Assembly: GCA_029207755.1 (NCBI GenBank)
Contig: JARCOQ010000012.1
Span: 23,423,740 to 23,487,739 of the forward strand
DNA length: 64,000 nt
DNA from: Chamaea fasciata
Lineage: Eukaryota > Chordata > Aves > Passeriformes > Sylviidae
Reading direction: 5' to 3'
The notes under the pieces are model-generated. The model saw only the letters and a list, made by a program, of their open reading frames with translations. It was not told the origin of the DNA and made no database searches. Made by a program: the position numbers and the translations under genes. Of the stretch, positions 24,340-35,560 are shown one piece after another; the first letter of the stretch is position 1; each line of letters starts with the position of its first letter.

Positions 24340-25590
24340 GTTGTAAAAATGGTTTGCTAAAACTGAAATGGTTTCACTTTCCATGCGACTACCTTAGGAA
24401 TGGGGCTTTACCCCTAGTGTTGTACTACTCACATGCTGTTTTTTACTCACTTCTTGCCATACTCAAGCAAAACTGATACCAGACCTGTTTGTGGAATATC
24501 TCTGTGTGAGGGAAGACACATTTCTTCTCACTATCCCATGAAACCAATCTTTCCACAGGGTATTTCTCAGCTTCAATGACAAGTTTAGGAACTCTCAGAG
24601 CTGGCACTTGCTTTGTAGATCATTGTGTTTAGTAGCAACCAACAGATTTAGATAAACCCTTTTTAGAACCATTTATGCTTTCAGGCGCCACAGTCTCTTA
24701 CGGCAATAAATTAAACTTAACAACATGCTGTGGAAAAGGTAGTTCCTTTTATCTGCTTGAACCAGGAGATGTATTTGGGATAGTATATAAGCCTGGGACA
24801 GTCTTCATCTGTTATTTAAGAACCGATTAACAGTAGCTTTCAAATATATCAGAAAACAGTATTTTAACTAAATGACAGACAGAATTCAAGTCTTTGGCGA
24901 TGAACAAAAAGCAATTCCAGCACCCCAGAGCAAACATTTGACTCCATAACTTGCATTTTCTCTCCTTCAGCACAGGGATGTGCTCTGAATAAAAAACAGT
25001 GCATTTTCTATTGATTTCCAGAGCCAAAAAATTCTTTTCTAGAGTTCTAAGTTGAAGACTGCCCTCCAGAGCAGACAGATGTGGGCCTCGGATACACAAT
25101 GAGAGCATGGAATGGCAACTCTGCCAACCACTAAAATCCAACTGAGCTTATCACAGCTTCAGAGAGCTGAAGTCTGAGGGGCTCCAGGTGCTGGTGACAA
25201 CAGCACCCAGTGGGTGACATCTTCAAAGGGGACTGTAGAGTTCCAGTGCAATGCCATGAATTTGACTGCAGCCACCCCTGCTGATCCGTGTCTTCTCCTG
25301 CCTGGATCCGCCAGAAACCTCTGTGTTAGTCACACTGCTCCAAAATTAATACAGAAACATTTATAAAGAAGACATTTTTAGCACTGGACAATCTTCTCCA
25401 GTTGTTTTTCACATGTTAAAGTGGATTAAAGAAACTGCAGCAGAGGTTTTATAGAGTGGAAATTTATATTCTCAGGATGATGGGGGAAGTTTTGGGAACC
25501 CATTGCCCAGTTTATTATCTGGATACATCAAGTACCCATTTTTAAAACAATGAATATTTGAGTTAAAACTATGACTTGGTTTGGAAAGAC
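24340..25590. other. Non-coding stretch
   Basis: No gene or clear repeat recognised. Confidence 0.6.
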
Positions 25591-25594
25591 AGGT

Positions 25595-26502
25595 GTCTGC
25601 TAAGGAGGGCAGGAACCTCCCTTGGAATGGAGAATGCAAACCCTCTCCCTCCGAATTATTATAATTTCGAAATTAAGGGAGTCTCAGGCAAAGATAGGAG
25701 GATAGGAATAGCACTTCTTTACTAGTATGTATAACAAGGCAAACAAACAACAGTAACTATGGCATTAACAACAAAAGCAGACCTAGGAACCTCGTGGCAG
25801 CCTTCTCGTCCGAGATGGGAAGGGATGGAGGAGAGACTTTGCTCCACAAAACCCCGAGGCAGTCTCACCCCGGTGCCCCTGCAGGCCTCTGAGGAGCACT
25901 AAGCTGGAACGGCAGGAATGAGCAGAAATCACGAGCTGGTGGATGAGATGTACCAGAAGCTCTGTGGTGGTAGCTGGAACTGCAGGACGTCCCGGCAGGG
26001 CAGGGCGTGTGGGGCTACAGCGTAGAAAGATCCAGAGCAGTGCTGAAGAAAGCGGCGGGGGCAGGACAGCGGCGGCCCAGCTCGCAGCAGGGCAGCAAAA
26101 CAAAGGCAAGCTCAGGACTCCTGAGCACACGAGCAGATGGTCCCCGGGACTGGACCCCAGTGGTGACAGTGTATTCTCCCTGCAGTAAGCAACAGCTTGA
26201 CCATGCTCCTTCTGATGCCGAGAACGAGAGAGCAGCTGCCCCGAGCCCCGTCCTTTTTACCTGTCCCCCGCAAAACTCACGGTATCTTCCCCCTCCAAGA
26301 GAAACTCCCAGAGACAAAAGAAGTGTAGCCCAATGCCACACTCCTCTCCTGACTTTGGCCACTTCTTTTGTTTTTTCTTAAGTACCCATAAGTACCCAGC
26401 AATTAAAATTTCCAAGCAACTTATGGGAAAAAATTCTGTTAGTAAATAAGAGAGAAATCTAACCCCCAACAAACTATGTCTGAAAATGTGCAGGACCATT
26501 CA
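25595..26502 (-). mobile_element. Probable large solo LTR, GC-rich
   Basis: A block of about 900 bp differs sharply from its AT-rich surroundings. Its centre (25,790-26,270) is GC- and CpG-rich. Read on the minus strand it begins in AT-rich sequence, reaches a TATA-like TAAAAA (26,254-26,259), passes through the GC-rich part and ends in AT-rich sequence with AGTAAA near 25,720, which could serve as a polyadenylation signal. This organisation fits a long LTR. I could not find matching target duplications, so both ends are approximate. A CpG-island promoter of a host gene is the main alternative. The open frames in it look like nothing known. Confidence 0.45.
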
Positions 26503-26521
26503 AATGAGCCAAGGTTCATTT

Positions 26522-26930
26522 AGAATCATAGAATCTTAGAATGGTTTGGGTTGGAACGGACATTGAAGATCATCTGGTTCCATCCCCTGCCATGGCAGGG
26601 ACACCTTCCACTGTCCCAGGCTGCTCCAAGCCCCAATGTCCAACCTGGCCTTGGACACTGCCAGGGATCCAGTGGTAGCCACAGCTTCTCTGGGCACCCT
26701 GTTCCAGGGCCTCCCCACTCTCCCAGGGAACAACTCCTTCCCAATATCCCATCTAAATTTCCCCTCTGGCAGTTTGAACCCGTTCTGCCTTGTCCTGTCA
26801 CTCCAATTCCTGAAGAATTGTCCCTCGCCAATTTCTCTGTAGCACCTTCTGATACTGAAAATCTGCCATCAGGTCTTCACTTTACCTTCTCTTCCCTAGG
26901 CTGAACAGCCCCTGTGCTGTCAGCCTGTCA
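26522..26930 (-). mobile_element. CR1 LINE 3' fragment
   Basis: Minus-strand CR1. The 3' end at the left has two 8-bp-type units ('aatcatagaatcttagaatg'), then 'gtttgggttggaac', 'ccatggcagggacaccttcc' and 'caggctgctccaagcccca'. The right part includes 'ccctaggctgaacagcccc', matching the end of CR1 ORF2. It is the same subfamily as the 18,315 copy, in inverse orientation, about 8 kb away. Confidence 0.87.
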
Positions 26931-26934
26931 AAAA

Positions 26935-29900
26935 AAAAATTGGAAATCAAGAGTGGTTTCAATCTGGTAACTGATGTGATCCATTATGTCTTTACTGGGA
27001 ATATTTCTTAGAGTCCTGCCTGGGTTAAAGCATTTGCAGGACCAGGACACTCACTGAGTGATCAGAGATCACAACTGATGACAAACACTACCCCTGGATG
27101 TGTAGAGTATGAACTAGGTAATTTATAGTTATTCCTTTGGCATTTTTTATTTCCTTGACTTTGGTCCTGGAAGGGAGGGATGCTTTGCAAGTCCAAAAAT
27201 CAGATTATCTTTTCTGAGCCCTTTCAACTTCCTAGAGCTGAAATTACAGCAGGGACTTCAGCTCCTGTAGAAAATAAAGAGATGCACAATAAATGTACAG
27301 AGAATTCTATATTGAATATATTATTATTTTCTACATTCCAAGTCAATTTTAGAAATATACTCCTACTGTGCCAGGGACACATTCCATACCCTACACTGAA
27401 ATTCAGTGTTGGAATACGTGCATTTTGAGGTAGAGTCCTGAACACACAAACAAACAGACACCACTATTCCTCTCAGGGTGGAAGCTTTCATTCTTCATCC
27501 TATCAAATCTCCCACTCCTGTTAATTATCTTAATCTGATTTGCACTCTGGCACAAAACTACTGCACACAGAGCCCACCAAATAGCCCAGATTCTGCCTGA
27601 ATAAAGACATCTTTGTGAAAGATCTGTCTGGAACCACAGAAACCACTGATGAAGGAATTTGTGATGTAGGTCCTGTGTTAACACACAAGCACATCCCTGG
27701 CATTGGGAAGAGGGGCAAGAACGGTTAAACCCAATTACTCCAACACAAGAAAGATTTATGAAGCAGAAGTGCTGCAAACTTCGGATGAGAGACCCCACAT
27801 GGCAGTGGAAAAACAATTCCCTCCTAGCCAGGAACCTATCCCAAACCGGAAAGGATCCTGCTTGAGCTGCAGGACAAAGAGTGAGACAATTACTGCTGAA
27901 AAGTGGAATTCAACCATTGCTGAGAGCTACAGTTGGAGAAGCAGGTCCTGGGGTCCTTTGAAAGGAGGCTGGGAAGAGATAATGCAACAGATAAGGAGGG
28001 AGAGGCGTTCACTGACGCATCAATTCATGTTCTGCTACTATGCAATTTTCTCCCCAGTTTTGAAAAGTCCTTCCTGGAGGTGAGCGATTCAGAATCTCAA
28101 ATTTTATGCACTGGAGGGCAAACCATGACGTTGTAAAGATGGGGGCTACAAAATTAAACCCTGTCCTAACAACTTTAACTCAGTTAAACCTTTCATAATA
28201 ATAAGGAGCTCTGAAAGTTTTAAGGGCTAAAAAAATTGAATGGTTCCCAGGAGGATTAATTCAACAAATAGAAAATAATAAGATCTACAGCCCTGGGGAA
28301 ATTCAGCAAGTTTCCTGTGTTCATAGACTGAACAGGCCCCTTTACAGAGCACACAAAGTATAGGATGTAATTTTCTAAACCTACAATGAAATTCAAAGTG
28401 AAAACTAACAACATTAAAAACCATGAAGTTCCTGGTAAGGAACTTCATACCTTGCAAAGAAGCAGATGAAACTCTAAATGATTTTGAGAAGGCAAGTAAA
28501 AATGTTCTTCTGAAGGCCATCCTTAGCCATGAACAGATGTAACACCCCCACATCCCCTGGTGATTTCTGCCAAATTTCTGGAAGACAAGCGATTCAAATC
28601 ATTGCCAGAGAACTCTGGTGACGTATGAGTGCTTGCAGAAAATACATCAACCCCTTGAGCAATTATTTCACTTCAGTGCAGTCTCTGTTCCAGTCTCCCA
28701 CCAAGGCTGGTCTCTCAAGTGCTTACCAGAAAACACTCCACCGTTTGGAATATTTATTTCTCTCAGTAATCTCTTGCTTTGAAGTAAGTATCTGTGGATT
28801 GCTTTCTGCAGAGCCCAGTTCAAGGAGCAGATCCCAGTGATTCTCTGACTACAAGACTGAGCACTACTAGTAATAAATCTTTGCTTCCCCTCCAGACCAT
28901 ATTCATGGCATCAGCATGAGCAACATCTGATATAACTACAAATGCCCAAGGAAGCAGCTGTGGCCAATTATCAGTATTATCATTTCTTAAACAGTTTTGC
29001 AGTGATATAGTGAAGGGTTTTCTGTGACTTAACAAGTTTTTTTTCTAACTTCCAAAGCAAGCGAGGTGCAAGGACAGAAATTTTATCTCTATTGATGCTT
29101 CAGACAGCATAAAATTTGAGAATATTGAAGTCAGGCAACAAGATAGAGCACTGAAACGTGCAGCTGTAAAATTCAGCTCCACTTGATGGACTTTATAGCA
29201 TTGCCCATGTTTGTGGGGCTGCAGTGCAGCTGCAGAGCCTGTTTGGATCCTTGCTTATTTTATTTCTCAGAGTTAAGACAATTGTAACATTATATAAATG
29301 ACATCTCTTTGGCTCTTAAATCACTTGGCTGTCTATAATGGCTCTAATAAATGTTTCCTATTCCGCTGTTACAAAAAACAGCCTGGGCAGTTTTAGCCAT
29401 TTGGCCATGGCACCCACTGGCCCATGATTCATGACACACTTGTTATTTATTTGCAGAGGCTACAAGGCAAATGTGCTAGATGAGAATAGTTCTTTAATGT
29501 AAAGCATTAAATTATAAGCTCACACTCAGGATTTTACTGCCAATAGTAGTAAATGGATGCCCAAGATAACACCGGGGCTGTTACTATTTAAAAATAAGAT
29601 GTTTGATATTAAACTTTTCTATTTTACAGCAGATTTCCAATCCTGCTCCTTTTCTTTCAGTGCTTTAGTCTATATCCTTCCCATGCAAGTTTGCATGGAT
29701 GCTGGGAACAACATTCACTTCATTATACAGATACATGTCAGATCATATTCTTTCATATTTTTTCTTTTTTTTGTAATTTCAGGGCTTCTAGCTCAGGTGT
29801 TGCAATGGCTCCTGTTAATGCAACATTTGTAATTGTTACAGTTTTGAAAGATCTCACCCAGAGGGTAGCACTGCTATCTTTCTGTAGTGCATGGACTGCA

Positions 29901-32640
29901 GCTGAGGCACAACGACGGTAATGCTCCAATTTTTAGGCAGCCTTGCTCATCCTCTAGTTCAAGGGCTAAACCAGCTTTGGAATATTTTTCCTGAGGACTG
30001 ACAGATGTCTTCAGATTGTTCAGGAACATCCCCTGAACTACAAGACCTCCCATCCCACTTAATGATGTACTGCTCCACCCAAATTGTCCCAGAGCAAAGA
30101 GCTGACCCAAGGGTTCCCAGCTCATGAATCACAGCAAAAGGAGCACATCCATTCCCATCTTATAAAGACCTCAAATCATTTTGCCATCAGTGTGACTTTT
30201 ATACTATTTAAGTAGGGAAAAAAAACAGTTTGTCAAGTAATTCAAGCAAATCAGAATCCAGTAGTGTAGAAAGAAGTGCTATAATTAAGCTAACAAACAA
30301 AAAAACCCAAACATCCTAAATCCTGTAAGACAACATGTCAAATCCTTATGAGACACCATAAATCAGGGCTTTTCTTTATTGCTCAGGTGAGAAGGAAACC
30401 ATTAAATAAAACACTTGAAATATTAATGAGATCATTTGATAGAACATCACAAAACTCTTCACTTTGTCTTTTCAAAATTACTTTTCAAGGTACAGAATTT
30501 AAAAAAACCCAACAAAGACCCCAACACCTCAAAACTGGCAAGTGATCAATTTGTTTAATAATTTCATTTATTATCTTACTCATTTGTTAAAAAACCCCAC
30601 AGCAGAGACATTGTACAGCAGTATGTTTATAAACTCAGTTATCTGCTCTTGTTATCACCTAACATTTATCACCACAGGGCTCGAACTTTCCAAGTGTGAT
30701 TCTGTGCAATATATGCATATTAACAGGAAACCTGAAACATTAAAACAATGCCATTATCTTCCAAAGCCTGTCAGCTGAACAAGATAAATCTGATTTTTTT
30801 TTTCTCCTTGAAAGAAGCTGCAACAAAAATGTAAGTTTTCAGGTTTCTGTTGGGGAATAAACTACTGCAGAAATTTCAATTCTTTCCGTTTGTTTTATAT
30901 TTGAAGTAAAGCTGCCGAATGTGGAAACAAGACTGGTTTGGCTGTGTTGATGCAGTTATTACAGAAGTTTTCTACTGTTAGCTGGATGTGTGATGACACT
31001 TGGAAATACAGCCAAAATCTGACCTTAGTTAAGGAAAAAAAACCCCACAACCCCAGCTATTACAGACTTCTCCCTGCAAAAGGCTCATTTTCTTTATTAT
31101 CAGTTCTAGTAATTCAGTGAGCTGTAGCAACCTGAGAAAGATTTGAAGGAATGTGAGAATTTTCTGCAAGGCCAAGATTTAAAATTCCCTGGAAGAGGAG
31201 CACCGTGGAATCCAATCCTTGGGGAATAATTACTTTTTCAGTGAAGAACAAGCCACAGAGATAAATGGAGGCAAACACAGAATTTATTCTGCATGAAGAC
31301 TGAAATGGAGTCTCAATATCTAAATTTAACTGCACCAACTTGTTCCTAGCCCTCTTATCCCAGTCTAGTGATAAACCAAGGGATGCTCCACAGGAATGCA
31401 CCACTGCAGGGTGTGCCACACCATGGGGTTTGGGGAGCAAGAGGTGGAGGCACTCAGAATAATCCCAGAACCACAAACAGATGAGGAAACCAGAAAAATT
31501 TGGAGTCCTGGCCATGATACAAATCTGGCCAAAGACAGAGTGCTGCAATCCCTGCCGGCAGGGACAGGGAGAGGAGGGCACTGCAGGCCATAAAGTAGGA
31601 AAACCCCAAAGCACAGGCAATGGAGAGTGATCAGTGCTGTGGACACTCCTGCCACTGCCACAGTGAAAGATCTAAAGTGCATCAGGGTTCACCTTGCTGG
31701 GGCTTCACTGCTCTTGCAGATTAACTCACCCTGAGCTTGGGGCTGAATTTCCCAACTGAACCCTAAATAAAATGTTCTTTAGCCACTATTACAGGGTACA
31801 GGTAAATGGAAGAAAATACCAGCGTAGCAAACACAAGCAAACTCCAATATTTACCCCAGAGGAGTTGTTAAAGTCATCATTTCAGTCATCACAGACCAGC
31901 AGCAGTTTGGAAAACAATCCCCTTGGTGGATGGGCTGGAGGAACAGAGAGCTGATACAAATTCCCCATAGGAAGTTCTCAGGTATGCAAGATTCTAAATA
32001 TTAACTAAAACCTGGCCACTTTACCAAGAATAGCTCCTGAAATTTGATCAATAGCTTTTTTTTCTAATACTTCTTCAAAATGCATAGGAAGTTTTGATTC
32101 CTTTATTTCTAATTATAGAAAATTTAATTCTGTTGTTTTATTTTGTCAGGACACAAAACAAAGAAACAAACCATTACTTAGAGTATTTTATCTTCTTATT
32201 TATTTTCAAAAGAGATGGAAAGGTGTTTTCAATATTCAGAATAGCTATGAGTAAGATTAGGTTAAATCTGAATCATGGTTTGATTTCATTCCTCCAGCAG
32301 TTCTCATAAAGATCCATCAAAATTACCACTCACTGGTAATCACATTACTGAAATCCATATCTAATAACGTTTCTGCTGCAAATAGCGGAGAAATGAAGTT
32401 AGAAAGCAGTTGATCTTGTAGTACATCATCCAAATTGAATGTTGGAAACCTTGTGGGAATCTGGGCATTCTGGCCAAATTCTGCCTAATTTTGCAAACTT
32501 CTCTATTTGCAAATCAAGTGTAAAACAATCTTAGATTTAGGATCACAGCCAGAGTTAAATGTAAGGATGAAAATCTAATACATGTGGTTTATAAATCTTT
32601 TATTTATTTGTCTGTTACTTTTTTAAATTTCTATGGTCTC
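26935..32640. other. AT-rich non-coding stretch
   Basis: No gene recognised over 5.7 kb. A pyrimidine tract followed by CAG at 29,757-29,782 looks like a splice acceptor, but no convincing exon follows. Open frames in the stretch are short and unlike any family I know. Confidence 0.55.
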
Positions 32641-32642
32641 GG

Positions 32643-33200
32643 TGTGGCTGGAGACAGAGTGGAGATCCTGCTGCTGCACTCTCCATCATACAACCCTGTC
32701 AGTAGTGGTGTGGTTTTGGTTTTATCAGTTCTATGTATGTATTTGTTCCTTGCTTTTATGCGGTTTTATATAGGTAGTAGTGGTTTGTTCCATGTACCCC
32801 CATGTTTAGCCCTTCATGGTTTACCCCGGTTATTGCTATCAGTCAATCATAATTATGGGTCCAGTCCATCACTTTGAAGCCTCACCCTGTGTCTAGAAAG
32901 TTCCAGTGAGGGCATTGAGTGATTGGGCAGGATTCCTGTTATTCCCTCCCTTGCCTCCTTGATTTGCTCTAATATTTGTCCTTTATGTACAGAGTCACTC
33001 CCTTCAGATTGGTCCCACTCTGTACCCTTCCCCTTGCTCCTCCCCTGCTTTTAAGGTGTTGCACAGAGAGGATCCCTGCTCTTTTGGGCAGCTCTCTGGT
33101 GGTGAGGTGGTCCCGCAAGGACATCAATAAACCCCAGCTGAAGTTCACCCATTAGAGTCCTTCCTTTTCTTCCTCATCTCTGCTCACACTTCTGCGGGAC
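32643..33200 (+). mobile_element. Probable older LTR interrupted by ERV2 (left part)
   Basis: The 550 bp left of ERV2 look like an LTR in plus orientation. There is a possible TG start (TGTGGCTGG at about 32,647), a TATA-like CTTTTAAGG (33,048-33,056) and AATAAA (33,126-33,131) about 75 bp later. The sequence should continue beyond ERV2 at 39,281. The start is uncertain, because I found no target duplication for this older element. Confidence 0.5.
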
Positions 33201-33719
33201 TGTCCTGGGTTAAAGTATATTCTATCACCATCTTCAAGAACCGTTGAAACCAGGTGAGGCAGTGCTCCCTGCCTCCTCCACTCTGGCTTGTCTTCTGTTA
33301 ATGGGCCCATCAGCACCTTTGCTACACAGCTCACAGATAACCCCCTCCTGGACTACCTCCTGTTAATGGGCCCATCAGGCCTTATCACATGACTCACCAT
33401 CCCATTGTGAGATGCTCCGCCCAGAGGGAGGAACCAAGCATTCCAGCCTGGATATAAGCTGAGACTCTGAACACCAGAGGGGCGCTTATCCACTGGATTC
33501 CCAGAGGACCCGAGCTACCAGACCTTTCTACAGGATCACTGCTTCAGGAAGACCACCTCATCTGGACTGCTTCCATCACTACACTCAGGTTGTATTCTGA
33601 CTCTGTCAGTGGTCTTTTGTATTATTGCATCTATTTTATTTTACTTTCTTTCCTTTTTTGCTATTAAATTGTATCTCTGACTAGGAGCCTCTCATTTGTT
33701 TTGCCTTCAAACTACTACA
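33201..33719 (+). repeat. ERV2 5' LTR (519 bp)
   Basis: Starts TGTCCTGGG, ends CTACTACA. It has a TATA box (ATATAAG, 33,452-33,458) and a likely polyadenylation signal ATTAAA (33,663-33,668). It contains 65 bp absent from the 3' LTR (33,314-33,378). That extra piece ends with a second copy of a 19-bp repeat, CTGTTAATGGGCCCATCAG, present at 33,295-33,313 and 33,360-33,378. The 3' LTR has a single copy. Confidence 0.95.
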
Positions 33720-33724
33720 TTTTT

Positions 33725-33742
33725 TGGCGCCCAACGTGCGGC
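33725..33742 (+). promoter_or_regulatory. ERV2 primer-binding site, tRNA-Lys type
   Basis: TGGCGCCCAACGTGCGGC lies five T residues after the LTR end. It differs at one base (C for G at position 15) from the complement of the tRNA-Lys(1,2) 3' end used by spumaviruses and several other retroviruses. Confidence 0.88.
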
Positions 33743-33801
33743 ACAAGGCACTGAGAAAAGTCAGAATTACAATTTTGTATTGAAGAAGACACCTGTTCGC
33801 T

Positions 33802-34575
33802 ATGATGCTCAATGTGCTTACATGTGTCTTTTATCTATCTCTCTATATTTTTCCACAACTGGGGTACTATCTGCCAGTCTTAATGCTCCTGCGTAGACCA
33901 GGGTATGGTACTAAAATTGCTTTAGTGGTCTATTATGTCCATTGCTTGATAAACTCCGAGGCAATGAACATTATTCAGAATATACACCCACTTTTGTTTT
34001 CTTGTTCTGGTCTAGGATGCTACATCTGGGGCCTCAACAATCTCACCCAGCCGCTGTGGGGAGGGGTGAAGAATGATTTTTTCCAGCTTTTCAGGCATGA
34101 CACAGCAGTTTTTGAAAATATGGAATACCCTCTGGATGCCAAGGACAGCATGATGTTGTTGTTAGTCCTGCTTTGTGTTCTCTGCACGGCCCGCACCAAG
34201 CTTACACTACCTAGTGTGATACAGCGTGTTCTGGAGGAAGAGGGAAAAAGAAGCAGAGCAACAATATCAGTGTCTACACAGAGTGTCACAGAGGCGAAAG
34301 GAACTAAAGGCAAGGCAACAGTGTCCTCATCTACACAGACCCTCACAGAGGAGAAAGGGACTAAGGGTGCCATCAGCATCTCCACACAAACCATCACCGA
34401 ACCGGAACAGCCTAAACCTGTAGCAGTTGCCCCCGTTCAGAAGAAGAAATCAAGGACCAAATCAGTCAGCACAGTGACTGATGAAGGTGCAGCAGGACCT
34501 TCACAATCAGCAGAAGAGACAGAGCCAGAAATCATCACTCGCTCTCTATATCTGGGTGAGCTGCGTGACCTGTGA
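33802..34575 (+). pseudogene. ERV2 gag, N-terminal part with hydrophobic segments and STQT repeats
   Basis: The first ATG after the primer site opens a 257-codon frame closed by TGA at 34,573-34,575. The same frame continues as capsid-like sequence, so this is the N-terminal part of gag. Residues about 3-30, 37-50, 61-77 and 117-129 are strongly hydrophobic and look like membrane segments. There is no Met-Gly myristoylation start. Residues about 152-200 contain three imperfect repeats of about 19 residues, each with STQS or STQT followed by TE, the first two ending in KGTKG. STQT resembles the TQT core bound by dynein light chain LC8. Residues 212-225 are basic. Function is unknown to me; membrane targeting in place of a matrix domain is inference. 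Confidence 0.75.
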
Positions 34576-35550
34576 AGGGAATTCACCCGCCAGACCAATG
34601 AGTCCATCCTGACCTGGCTGCTCCGCATATGGGACGCTGCAGCCAATGACACCATTCTGGATGGAAGTGAGGCCAGGCAACTGGGATCGCTGTCCCGGGA
34701 TGTGGTCATTGACCAGGGGATTGGGAAAAGCCAAGAACCTCTCAGCCTCTGGCAGTGACTGCTAACAAGTGTGAAGGATAGATACCTTTATAAAGAAGAC
34801 CTCCAAGTGCACCAAGGAAAATGGAACACAATAGAACAAGGTATCTGATGCCTGAGGGAATTGGCTGTGTTGGAGATCATTTTTTCAGAAGATGAGAGAT
34901 TTCCTAAAAACCCAGATGGTGTCCAGTGCACATCACGGATGTGGTTGAGATTTGCACGGCTTGGACCCGAGATGTACTCACGTTACCTGGCAACACTGCA
35001 ATGGAGGGAAGGTGAGGACAGGGTAGGTGTCTTGGCTAATAAACTAAGAATTTACGAGGACACTGTCACTGCTCCAGTTCGTACCCATGTCTCATCTGTG
35101 GAAACAAGACTGGCTGGGCAAGTCCGGAACTTGATTGAAGAAGGCCATCAGAAACTGAAAAAAGAACTTAAGGAAGAAATTTACCATATCCCACCAGAGC
35201 CAATGAGAGTCTCTGCCATTAGGAGCAGGCGCTCCCCAGCCAGGGAGAGAGGATACACACCCCGAGGTAACCTCTGGTCTTTTCTTCGGGAGCATGGAGA
35301 AGACATGAGGAAGTGGGATGGAAAACCCACCTCCTCCTTAGCAGCCCGGGTACGTGAACTGAAAAGAGAAACACCTACTACAAAGAGCCCATCTAGAATC
35401 AATGTTGCTCCGGTCTCTCGTGCACAGAACTCCAGACAGTACAGGAATGATGATATGACTGATCCTCTTGAAGGAACCTCAGAAACATATTTACAAGAAG
35501 AGAGCAATGTATGCCATTGGAATACAGGAATAGGGGGGCCCTGCCTCTAG
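34576..35550 (+). pseudogene. ERV2 gag, capsid-like part, two in-frame stops
   Basis: It continues the 33,802 frame. The segment 34,576-34,758 (TWLLRIWDAAAND, LSRDVVIDQGIGK) and the following short segment to 34,848 end in TGA codons at 34,756 and 34,846. An open frame of over 230 codons then runs to TAG at 35,548-35,550. Its features, including LRELAVLEIIF, SRMWLRFARLGPEMY, a coiled-coil-like LIEEGHQKLKKELKEE and GYTPRGNLWSFLREHGEDM, are those of an ERV-L-type Gag. No CCHC zinc knuckle is present, as in ERV-L and spumaviral Gag; a basic stretch (RSRRSPARERG) may bind nucleic acid. With the TGA at 34,573, gag has three in-frame TGA codons and otherwise an unbroken frame. Confidence 0.85.
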
Positions 35551-35560
35551 CCAGGTATAG

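Noticed and set aside
29757..29782. Pyrimidine tract plus CAG, a good splice acceptor
   Set aside because: No coding exon or matching donor is evident; such sites occur by chance in 64 kb.
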